A stretch of 64,000 nt of DNA from Plazaster borealis (lineage: Eukaryota; Echinodermata; Asteroidea; Forcipulatida; Labidiasteridae), in NCBI GenBank assembly GCA_021014325.1, contig CM037472.1, positions 12,819,063-12,883,062 on the forward strand. Reading direction: 5' to 3'. This document shows positions 11,526 to 22,500 of the stretch, piece by piece. Within the stretch, counting starts at the first letter, position 1. Every line of letters starts with the position of its first letter. The position numbers and the translations under genes were made by a program. The notes below the pieces were generated by a model. The model was not told the origin of the DNA. It was given only the letters and a program-made list of their open reading frames with translations, and did not search any database.

Positions 11526-14128
11526 ATTTGATACACACAATATGTTGTGCAAGATGATACTCAGTGCTTGACATGTATAAAACTCAGCATCTTCGTTGAC
11601 GGCTGTGTAAATTGCTTTGTGCACATCGTCATGAAAAGGTACAAAGTCTGCAAACATGACAGTGCTTTCAAACAAGAGTTCTTGTGGATCAACCCTTCAC
11701 TTCTGCACAGCATCATGAAGCTTCGTGTAATATTGGCTTGTGTCCATTACACGTATGTCTTTCTTATCCAACATGCGCATAAGTGGCTGCGTTATATGGG
11801 AATTGACAATTCCCATTGCCCCAAGAATGATGTTATCCTCCAAATCTTACATAACAGAACGGATCAGTTGATTTTTCTGCTGGGTAGGTGGAAGTGATTT
11901 GTGTGCTTCATGGATGTGCCCTTTGGCATGATGGAAGTGTACTGCCGCTGCATTTGCCGCGATAAGCCTTAAGCCTACTCCTTTCTCCCATACTATCTTG
12001 GCAATCATTAAATTCAACGGGAGCACCAGCTTGGGGGTTAGCATCTGATCCAAATGCTTTGCACACTGTTCTTACAGCAAGATAGGTTGCCGACTCTTTT
12101 CCTCCATTCCAGAGCAGGTGCTTCTCTCTTCCCAGTTTACCACCACTTGATTCTACAGTCTCCCAGTCTGACAGGGCTGATCCGGCATACTCTTGCAAGT
12201 TTAGAACAACGTGCTTTCCACAATAAAGATCATTGATTGCTGTCATGTTCTCCTTCATTTCAAGGCTTAAAGATTCCCATCTTTCAACAACTTTTCCCGC
12301 CAATCCTCCAAGAGTCTCACTAGTTTCTTGTTGACTATGCAACGATCTGTCAATGTGTTTTTCATTTTGATCAGCAAGCTGTTTGCTTTCTGCTCATTAT
12401 CTGCCAAATCAGTGATTGTTAGAAGTTCTTGTACTGCAGAAATTGTCTCTTCTAGCAAAATTTCTGAATTCTCTGTACGTACTTCATTTAGCCCAAGTCC
12501 TTAAGTCCCCGAGTCTGTAGTAACAAGCATAGTAACATAGGGTATGTGCTTTTTGGTGGTACCATCCATTTGAAGTGTAACTGGCGTTGCACAATTTTCA
12601 ATCGCATTTCTTGCTGCATCTTTGGCGAGAAGTGCCTGTTCAAAAGCCATCAATCTTATGAGTGTTTGTTTTGGCAGTTTTCCACAATTGATTCCACCAA
12701 TCCGCGTTAAAACAAGCCTGATTATATCAGATACATGTCTTGATCCGACCCCTCGAGAAATAAGTTCATAGCACACGACTCGAATGTCTCGAGTATAGCG
12801 GCCTTCATCGAAGGTGGAGACATCTCGATCGTCCATGATTTCATTCAGATCTGATCCGAGCTGGTCATTCTCTTTTTCAAGTTCAGCCAGCTGACTTTGT
12901 AATTTATGATTCTCTTCATCTGACATCACCTGATCTGTACTTCTCTGTAACCTGTGATACTGTTCTGTTTTGTTCTTGTTTACTCTCTTCTTGATATCAA
13001 GTTGATCTTTTAGCTCAGTTATTTCCTTCTGGAATTGTTCAACATCTACTGTAAGCTTTTCTGACTTTGATTGCTCCTTTTGAAGTTGCGCAGTTTTTGT
13101 TGTAAGTCGTCGGGCAACATTGCTACCACTTAATGACCGCATTTCTTTTTCCAAGCTTTTTGACAATTCTGAAGCCTTTTTTCACTTCTCTCCTATACTT
13201 CGATACATCTGTTCTGTACTGATCAGCCATTGTTAGATGATCAATCCTTGTATTCTTTAATTCTGCTTTGAAATTGGCGCTGAGGTCTTCCGCAGTCTTT
13301 CTGAGGTCTTTTTCCTTTTGAATTTCCTCTGTGAGAGCCCTTTTTTGAATTCTTTCATCCTCAAGTAATTTGTGAAGAATCACTATTGTATCCCCATGGC
13401 TTCTTAAGATAAGCCGAATGGGTGCGTTGTCGTTGCTTGCATATCAGTCATAGCCCTTGTCATCAGAATGATTGCTGCTTGAATCATCAAGTTGAGCCTC
13501 AATTTTCCCGCCGATTTCATCTTGTAATGGACGTGGAATTGGCATTCTATACGTAGCAGCAAGGAAACTGTCCCTATCCTCTGACGAATTACGTGAAAGT
13601 TTCACCTTCTTATCTGCCAAGTTGTCCCAGTTTTTTTGGACGGTTCCCAATTGTGGCAGTTCCGTTACTGGGAAAAAGCTTTCCCCACCACTTGTTGACG
13701 ACTGTCTTCCATGTGGTACCTGTTCTATAACGGAACTGTCCAAGTTCAACAATGACATGATTAGTAATCACACAAGTGAATTCATCATCACTTTCCAACC
13801 AGTTTGGCAGAATACCAAGACTTGTACAGCAACTTCCTATCATTTCCGTATATGTCTTTAAAAGTTCAGGCATTTCTTGACAAAGTGGAAGAAAGTGTCC
13901 TGTTTTCTTTGCCTTTGAAACATACCAATTGATTTTGGATATCAATCCTGTCAGATTCTTCGGGTGCTTGAGGCTAAGACTGTCGAAAACTCGAGGGAAT
14001 CCTTGACGATAGCTCAGATCAGCTGATTCAATGCTGCTCCGAATTGCTTCCATAAGGGCAAAGGTGGGGATTGGATTGAGGAACCAGTGATCTGGAAATT
14101 TTATTGATTGGTTTATTGTTAAAAACAC
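11526..14128 (-). pseudogene. N-terminal and core part of a decayed transposase-like gene
   Basis: Minus-strand coding similarity runs from about 14128 down to the hAT insertion. In order: an N-terminal helical domain (EAIRSSIESADLSYRQGFP); a low-complexity linker; a long coiled coil (about 13383-12850, e.g. LEDERIQKRALTEEIQKEKD); a helical block (YELISRGVGSRHVSDIIRLV); a strand with a candidate catalytic Asp (TLQMDGTTKKHIPYVTMLV); a later block TLTDRCIVNKKLVRLLEDW; the Cys-His-like LYCGKHVVLNLQEYAG; and IAANAAAVHFHHAKGHI. It is broken by in-frame stops (13444-13446, about 12501, about 11690) and by frame changes near 13745, 13180, 12295 and 12020. The Asp-containing strand and later Cys/His residues would fit an RNase H-like transposase core; that is inference. 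Confidence 0.65.
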
Positions 14129-15149
14129 ATTGCAGCCAAAGGCTGAATTACATGCAATTTACAATATGGAAGAAAACATTAATAAAACTCAGTAAATCTA
14201 AGACAAAAATTTTACAGAAATGCACACAAACGCACACAAACGCACACGCGCACAAATAAAAAATTAAAAACCATACAATGGATTAGATATTTTAATTGCT
14301 GCTGATCAAATTTTAATCCTTACGCAGCCAAAAGGTCCAAGTTCCACACTAACTTTGTGTTTCATTTAACAACTTTATCTACATGTACGATGGTCTAATT
14401 CCAGCACTAATCATGTTTCATTTCATAAATATATCCACAATTTAATTGTGGTACAAAAAATAATCATTCAATATCTAGAGTAACAAATTCAAAGGCAATT
14501 TAAACACAACAATGTTTAACAGTGTACTTTCATGGAAAAATCGCCATGCAAACAAGGGGAGGTTGTAAACTAAATATAAGCACCACGCACATTAATACAC
14601 ATGCGTGAACTGTGTAAACCGTGGGTGAGGCTCCCGGGGGAAAATGCTTGTTTACATTGCCGTTTTTTTCTGCTGCTGTTACTCCCTTTTGTTGGTTTGC
14701 ATGAACATTACAGACATTTCACTGAGTATTTTCGATTCCAAAAGTCTTTATTAACGTATTCAGTAAGCTTCTACATATATTATTTAATACAATTCAGCAA
14801 ACAAAACATACATGGCCATTGCTTATTTTGAATAAGATGGTCGATTTCCAGCACAGTCCAACCAGCCAGCTCGTGCATTTTGTCCATTCATGCAAGGCCG
14901 ACCAAAGTGGCCTGACACTCATGGATGGAAAGTTGAAAGTTGTGATCACTTTGTTGCAATTTCCTCAAGTGTTCCAGTCGATGAACTACAAATATGAGCT
15001 TATGAATTGAAACTGTATATATTTAACTACTAAAATCTGGTATATTATTCAAAAACTGATGACTATTTAACGCCTCTTGAAGCATTCTTTGAATTTTATA
15101 TTAATATTATATATAGGCTATAAATATGTGTTTCTAATTTTATAGAATG
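14129..15149. other. No gene recognised
   Basis: AT-rich spacer with a CA/CG-rich short tandem (about 14222-14256). The open frames are short and lack splice context. Confidence 0.5.
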
Positions 15150-15540
15150 GCAGTCATAATTTCATGTTCAGTTGTATTATTTCATGCAAAGTTTGGTTTA
15201 AAAAAATCCTTACTTGACCTTTTAGTCGAACAATTTTTATTTTCTTATTCATTTTTATTAAAACATTGCTTTTTAACAATTTACATGAATGAACATCATC
15301 AAGTATATATGTCTAAGTTCCTACCTTATTTGGCAACAAAGGGTTGAGGTTAAGTATCCGATGATAGGGTATGGGCTAAGCCCCTACCCAGAATTGGACA
15401 AAGGGGCGCTTCCCAAAATCAAGCAATGTCTTTCTAGTAAACATTTCATGTTCAGCTGTATTGTTTCACGCAAAGTTTGGTTAACAAAAATCCTTACTTG
15501 ACCTTTTAGTCGAACAATTGTTTCTTTCTTATTCATTTTC
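15150..15540 (+). repeat. Local direct repeats, one arm also copied at 16985-17160
   Basis: A block around 'cttacttgaccttttagtcg' occurs twice here (near 15210 and 15495). The segment 15289-15415, containing 'tcctaccttatttggcaac' and 'gggtatgggctaagc', recurs almost unchanged at 17030-17155. The two outer copies flank the retrotransposon tail at 15690-16492. Confidence 0.75.
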
Positions 15541-15689
15541 GAATTTGGAATTGAACTTGCCCCAATGTAACCTCTCTTATTATTGGGAAAGGTAGGTTCT
15601 ATGCTAATCATGCACTTGAGTTAGTGTACCAAAGGTTGAACTTGAACCTATCATTTACAAGGTTGCTGATGTTTACAAACAACTGAAAT

Positions 15690-16492
15690 TTTTTGATATA
15701 AGGTCGATAAAACTATCATGAGGCTATATTACACTTCAGTCATTGAGAGTGTCATACTGTACAGCTGCTGTGTCTGGTTTAGTTGTGGAAAAAAAGGGAG
15801 ACTTAGTCAAAATTCACAGAGTTGCTAAGCGGGCCGGCAAGATCTTTGGTAGAGAACAGGACATAAGTGCAATCTGTAATTGACCATATTTTTGACTGCA
15901 TGAGGGTGCTTTCATCGAGGCATGTCTTGAATCGCAAAGAGTTTCATCTTATTCAATTGCCTGTATGTAGTTTTCTTGCATCAATGATGAAGTACATAAA
16001 CATAATAATTATCAAAAACATCTAAAACCCGTTTGTTTACTTGTTTTTCATTACGTGAAAATGGTCCACATACGACCTCACGCGGTCAAAAATACGGCGA
16101 ATTAAGTCTAAGTCAATTTTAATCAATGACGCACCTCCTTTACAGGAATTTTATGAGGAAATGAGGTCTGGTAGGAGGCTGAGAAGTCTGAAGTGCAGAA
16201 CCAACAGATATTTAAAAATCCTTTCTAGCAAATTCTATTCGTATTCTTAACGACAGTCAGTAACTTTCTCTCCTGTTTTTTTTCTTGTCTTCATTTTTTA
16301 TGAAGTAAATTTTGTATGTGCCGTTGTGTAAATGCAGTATTAATGTTTTTATTAAGTGTAACATATTGTTCTTCAACTTAATTTGTTATTCTTTAATTTT
16401 TAATAATATATTTTTACGCTGAGCATGTTCGACAGAGCAAATTTCCAATTTATGGACAATAAATATTGAACTGAATTGAATTAAATTGTAGC
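15690..16492 (+). mobile_element. CR1/L2-like non-LTR retrotransposon 3' end with a nested MITE
   Basis: Plus-strand peptides match the segment after the RT domain of CR1/L2-type elements: LYYTSVIESVILYSCCVWF, LVKIHRVAKRAGKIFG, and after an interruption FYEEMRSGRRLRSLKCRTNR. The copy ends after 'gacaataaatattgaactgaattgaattaaat', an ATTGA-type tandem tail typical of that group. The coding match is split by a roughly 205-bp foldback element (about 15885-16095) with 'gaccatatttttgactgca' and 'cgcggtcaaaaatacg' ends. Confidence 0.8.
15885..16095. mobile_element. Foldback MITE nested in the CR1/L2 fragment
   Basis: The ends contain inverted 'ttgactgcatgaggg' and 'cctcacgcggtcaa' motifs. A second copy lies in inverted orientation at 24897-25122 in a NUP133 intron, sharing the ends and the 'gtttgtttacttgttttt'-type interior. 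It separates two halves of one retrotransposon reading frame, so it inserted later. Confidence 0.75.
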
Positions 16493-19037
16493 ATTTTTGT
16501 AATTGTTTTCATCAGTCTATCATTCAATGTTGAGGATATTTGCATAATATACATGTTGTGTTTATTCCTGCAAGGTGTAGCAGTAATAGGCGGCATAAAG
16601 ATTCGGGGTTATAGGGTTGGGGTTCTTCTACATTGACCGGAATTCATAGAAGCCCCGCAGTGCAAGTTTGCCCAGGGTCTATTCTTGAAAACCTATTTTA
16701 AAAAACTTAAAAAAACTTTGTCAACATCTATGGAAAACATGGCAACTAAAACTAGATGTGTTTGATATTTTGCTAAATACTCAGAAAGGCAATTATAACA
16801 ATGCTTTGTGTGTTCAGTGAGCTTGGGGGGGGTAGTTGGGTGGGGGTTACCTTAACTTTATCAGCGTGCTTTTTACTGTATATCAAAGATCACTTTGCAA
16901 TTGCAGGTTCCATGTTTTGGGTAAAATTTGAATAAAGACAAATATTTCACTTTTACAACATTTGTATTCCCCCTGCCCTTTTCTTTCGAAGTGTGTTTTT
17001 TAAACATTGCTTTTGAACAATTTACACGAATGAACATCATCAAGTATAGATGTCTAAGTTCCTACCTTATTTGGCAACTAAGGGTTGGGGTTAAGTATCA
17101 GATGATAGGGTATGGGCTAAGCATCTACCCAGATTTGGACAAAGGGGCGCTCCCTAAAGTCTTTCTATTCTGTGGTTCTGAAATTCTCTTGAAAATTACC
17201 AAAACCCGAACATACCTCTCCTATAACTATTTACTATTTTTCTCCAGCCAAACCATGGGAGATAATCTTTAAAGTGTATTGTTTATTATACCAAGCACTA
17301 TGGGTAATTATTAATAATGAATGTAGACTGGCAAAGCTTTTGTTTGTATGGTTGATGACCTAACAACTAGCTCGGCAAGGTGACACTGCCAAAGTTTACT
17401 CTGTTTGAAAAGGTCTTTAAAATTGTAACGGATCTTTGGTTTTCAAACCTGGTTTGGAAACTTTTACAAGAGCATTTAATAAGCGGTTCCCGAGATTGCA
17501 CAAACCATGCCAATTCTCCGGTCCCCAAATTGCACCATTTGTACTTAATGCTTGTGCAGGCTCGATACTTCATTCTTGGTAAAGGGCACTTCAATGAACA
17601 AAGTGTACATTTGTATTGGAAAATTTCATAAGAACTAGGGAGGATGTCTCCATTGCCTTCGTTAAGTGTCAGGTCTGCATTGTGTATTTAGGTTTCTCCC
17701 CAGCGTTTTTTCAAAACTGTGGGGCATTCTGGACCAAAATATTTGGTTGTTTGGTCGAAGCACGCTGAATTGAAGCAAGGTCTTCGGAATGTTTTCTACT
17801 AGTTGTTTATTTTGGTTTGAAAAGCCCTATTGTGCAATCTGGAGCATTCTGTGTTTTTGTGTGAAAATATTATAAAATTTTGTTTGTGTGTCTGCCAAAA
17901 TTTTCGCGAATTGGCATGCAAATCGCGCGTATCGGCCCAATAAACTAGCTTGTGCATGGGGGAGAACCCTGGTATTTATGCATTCACCACAAAGTATCAT
18001 ATTGCACCATTTGTACATAATGCTTGTTTGTTTGATCCCAAGATTGCACCACCCACGCATAGTTGTTTGGTCCCCGAATTCCACATCATATGTTTGTTTT
18101 ATCCTGCAATTGTGTTATTGTCAACATGGATTCTCAAAAAGAAATTTATTGTTTGAAGAGTTAGTATTGGCCCCAAATCTGTCATAAAACCCTTAAAGTA
18201 AAAGCCATCTAATCAAGCCGATGCGATTAGAACACGAAACAAAAACATGCGGAAATGAAAAGGCTTAATGATAACTTGTGTCTATAATTTAATAGATGTT
18301 AACTTTGCATCTTGTGTCTGTTGATGCAATGGATCAATAGATCACAAAAAATTACTGAAAGTAAATTTCAATTTGATGTAATACCTCCTTCTTTGTATAT
18401 TGTGATCAAATCAATAATGCTGTACATAAAATCATTGCACAATGCCATATAAACTAACTATTTTGCATGTAGAAAATGTTCATTCTGTTATCTTCTTTTA
18501 CACAATACACCATACTTGTCATTGGAGTGTTCAAACCTTGTTTGGTAATCTTAACATGTGTTTTTTCGGTGGTCCCGAGATTTCACAAACCATGCCAAAT
18601 ATCCGGTCCACAAATTGCACCAATTGTACATGTTTGTTTGTTTGGTATCGAGATTGCACCAACCACGCATTCTTGGTGGTCCCCAATTTGCACATAGTAC
18701 ACATATTGTTTGTGTGGTCCCGGAATGGCATATAGTATACATTCAGCATGCTTTGTTTGTATAACGACAATTTTCCTACAGTAATTATCACAGCACTAGT
18801 TACAAAAAACCACTTCATTAGTTAATCTGTATTGCTTGAATGAGTTTTCTAATGGCGTTAAAACTGAAAAAAGTGTAAAAGTATGGGATTCTGCATTTAA
18901 ATTCCTCTTTTGTTTTTTATTACTGTTACAGCATTTTGAAAAATGTTCCATTGTCTTTCTCTGGTCATAAAACCCCTTGGTGTTAACTGGCAGTTCAATT
19001 AGTTACATACAACAATTTTGGCACAGTTTGAGCTGGC
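16493..19037. repeat. Intergenic or intronic DNA with dispersed 'gattgcacca' repeat units
   Basis: No exon recognised. Degenerate units with the pattern 'ccgagattgcacaaacca ... ggtccccaaattgcaccat ... gtacataatg' occur at about 17488-17560, 17995-18090 and 18572-18740. They look like a diverged minisatellite or several copies of one short element. NUP133 N-terminal exons were sought here and not found. Confidence 0.55.
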
Positions 19038-19378
19038 CCACTGTGCAATGTGTATTAAGCACTGTATACTCAGTACTTTCCCGAATTCTGTGAACAAAAT
19101 CCACAGGTAAATCACTCGGGTGGGATTTTAACCCATGACCTTTACATTTCTAGAGCAGATGTCTTACCACTAGACCACCAAGCTAGCCTGGTGGCTAGAG
19201 GCAGTTCGAATCCTATGTTTTAGCAGCGGGTACCGCAACGATTTTAATAAATGTAAATTTTGCATCGTGGATAAAGAATCCCACCCGAGTGATTTGCCTG
19301 TGGATTTTTTTCACAGAACTCAGGAAAGTACTGAGTATACAGTGCTTAATACACATCAGTGTAAGGGTGAAAAACAAA
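19038..19378. mobile_element. tRNA-like-bearing palindromic element next to NUP133 exon
   Basis: Inverted arms of about 75-80 bp (19048-19125 and 19279-19368) share 'aagcactgtatactcagtac' and 'cactcgggtggga'. Between them, on the minus strand, is a tRNA-like segment with an A-box-like GGTGGTCTAGTGG and a degenerate B box. A related element with the same arms and head lies at 58363-58653. The element ends about 30 bp before the first NUP133 exon seen, so the branch point region of that intron lies within or beside it. Confidence 0.75.
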
Positions 19379-19408
19379 TTATATTGTTTATTTCTTGTCC
19401 ATGTATAG

Positions 19409-19568
19409 AGCCAGGCTGAAGCTATGGTCGAAGAGCTCTTCCCAGCGTCCTCTACATCCACCATGGAGACGGGGTCAGCCATTGACCTTGCTGTGGCTAA
19501 ACTCAGTCAAGAGGTCATTGATGATTTCCCTGCGTCTGATCCACGATGGGCTGAATCAATACCCCAGG
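19409..19568 (+). CDS. NUP133: NUP133 exon a
   Basis: Phase 0 to 1. Contains [11 protein letters not shown] and [13 protein letters not shown], the segment linking the propeller to the helical domain. The acceptor is ATAG at 19405-19408 and the donor GTTAGT. An alternative acceptor two bases later would break the frame. Confidence 0.9.
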
Positions 19569-22500
19569 GTTAGTATGAAGTCAATCAAGCCTTCTCTTAA
19601 AGGGATTGTATACGTTTGGTAATTGGAACCCACTGTTTGTTTCACTTCTATGTAGTTGTAGATATATACCATAAAACTAACCTGTACAAATTTCATTTCA
19701 AAAGGTGGTAGCGTTTTTGAGATATTGCTGAAAATCTGGAGCGGTTATGACCACGCAGGAAGAATAATCTGCAATTGGAATACACAATCTGAGAAACTTT
19801 TCTGACAGAAACGCTTCTCAGATTCAAATTGTTTGGGATAAAAACTGATATCTTTTTCCATAACCACATTACTTCAAAGTGAAATGTTTCTCAAAATGTT
19901 TTATACTTTCGGAAGCTGCTGTACTTCTTACCAAGTAAGTTTTTATTGCCATTAATTTTATGAGTAATTACCAAATGTATACAGACCCTTTATAGAGAAT
20001 AGACCTTATGTACTTGATGTTATTTAAGTAGAGCTCCCTCTGATAGAGATAGAAAGAAGAAAGCTCATTGGCCCATCCTGTGTAAGGTATGTACATACAA
20101 TGTAGTTGTGCGCTTTCATTGTTTCATTATTGTTTTACCTCTTAAGATGGCAACCTGATGGCGTCAATGCATAAGCAGCCTCGCTACCATGGGAAGCACG
20201 CAGTATTGATACCTCTCGTCACTAACCCCTGTAAGGGAAGCACTGGAAATCAACGCTGATTGGCTTACCAAAAGTGACTGCTCTGCGCTCACGCTTGTTA
20301 AAAACTTTTGTAGGTGTTTGTCGCGCGCTTAGTACACGCGTGTAAAAATGCATGTATTTCGACTCAATACACTTCAAATGAATCACGTTTTTACCCTGTC
20401 ACCCAAAACTGCATACAGTTAGAAGTATCACAAGATTGAAAAAGAATGAGAGGGGACCAGTTGCTCTATGGCTTGATGTATCTTTTGACAACTCGCTCTG
20501 CGTAGCCTCCATAATACAGAATGGATCAACCACAGGACTATTTAAAATATCCAATAAATTTTGATATTTCAATGTCACACTCCCAGGGTTATGATCGAGC
20601 AAGGCATTCTGGGAAAGAAAGAAAAATGGCGCGGTGAGATCGTACACCACTGGGAACGAGGCTGATGCATAGGGTTCATCAGAGAATTTCAACCTAGAGG
20701 CTAACAGTTCAAAAGCATTTTGGCCCAATCTCATGGTGCTGCTTACCATAATTGGAAAAAAGCGTTACATCATTCTGCGCTTAATGTACTGCCAAGGACC
20801 TTTTGCATGCCAGTGTGTGTATCGCAAGTTAATATTAAAAGTGTTCTTCACTTACACACCTAGCGCAGAAATGTGTAACCTTGTAAGCAGAGGATGATGA
20901 CCTTGAGTGCAAACTGGCACATAAAGGAACATTATGAAATTATGTGTTGGCCTCTTACAAAGGGAATGTAGACTGGCACTAACTGACAACAATTGAAGAT
21001 GCTTGTGATGTTACATGTATCATGCTAAGACTATACAGTGGGTATACAAATATTGGCATCTGACAACGGTCACTATTAAGATACTGCAAAGGATGTATTT
21101 TGCTTGCATTTAAATTAAAAAAAAGTTATATCCCATCAATAATCATGAAAAGTTGGTTCACAGTATTTCGTCCAATACTGGTGTGTTTGTGTTCACACTG
21201 GACACATAAACATTTGAAATCTGGTCTTTGCCATTCAGAAATTATAAATTCCCAAAGGTATAACAGGCCAACTTGAATCCCTGATTCTGATTGGTCGATC
21301 CATGGCAACAACAGTGTGATATTAACCCATATTACATGGTCCATATCGCACCCTGCGTATTTTGCTTTTTCAACTCCGCATATGGGGCTAATTAAAGCTG
21401 CGTCTCAAGTTTGCTTCAAGATAAGTTCGTTATCACACAGTTTTGTGGAATGTGGAAAAATTTAGCAAGTATGCGTCCCATATCCAACTTAGCCGTCAGC
21501 CTTGTCGGATATGTGATGCAGAAGCGCTATATTTTTCTGTATTTCAATCGCGCTTGTGTAATAACTAATTCAGAGCCATCAACTCTCCCTGATTCTGCAG
21601 AAAATTCCCTGAAAATAGACCAATCTTTCCATGTTTTGATGAAAAAAAATTGACAATCTCCCTGATTATGGAAACTTTGTCCCTATTATGTTGAATGTCA
21701 TTCTAAATATCTCCCGGATTATTGTACAAAATCTCCCTGATTGAAAGATACAAATGTTGGCAGCTTTGCTAATTATAGAATAATCTTTAAACAAATTAGA
21801 TGAGAAACAGTTGCATTATGGTGTTACATTTGTTTATCTACAGACTCCGCCTCAGCAACCAGTTCTTTGATTCTTCTACACCAGCTGGAAGATAAGATGA
21901 AAGCTCATGATCATTTAGTCTCCTTCTTACAGAATGTGGGTGTGTGGGACAGGGTAAGTTAAGATAAAACTTTCTATTTAAGGTTATTCATTGAAAATCA
22001 GCAGTAAGGAGCAGGGACACTTATCTAGTTGTGATAATGCTTTACTCTTCATTTGATTTATATAACCCTCTTATAAGGCCTTGTCACATGAGGCAACTTC
22101 TGCAGGTAACTTGGAGGCAACCAAGTACACTACATGTGGTGTGTCGTGGCCGAGCGGTTAAGAGCACCGGACTCAAGCTCTGGTGTCTCTGATCGGCAGA
22201 GTATGGGTTCCAGTCCCGGTCATGACACTTGTATCCTTGAGCAAGATACTTTACCATAATTGCTTTGTCCTTCGGATGGGACATCAAGCTGTAGGTCCCA
22301 TGTACTAGGATTGGTAGTGCACGTAAAAGAACCCAGAACACTTATCGTGGAAAAGTAGGGGGTAACACCGGTGTTTCTGGTTCACATAGCAAGCACCCTT
22401 GTTTACAGGTTTCCTCAGGCTTTCGAGCTACAGTGATTAAGTTCACTCATGAGGCATCCTTGGTTTTATTACCAGAAATATATAATAATGCAAAAGGAAC

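Noticed and set aside
13444..13446. In-frame TGA codons in the minus-strand transposase-like gene as recoded (selenocysteine) sites
   Set aside because: TAA stops and several frameshifts occur in the same gene, so simple decay explains them.
20399..20749. 116-codon minus-strand open frame
   Set aside because: No recognisable domain, no splice partners, lies in a NUP133 intron.
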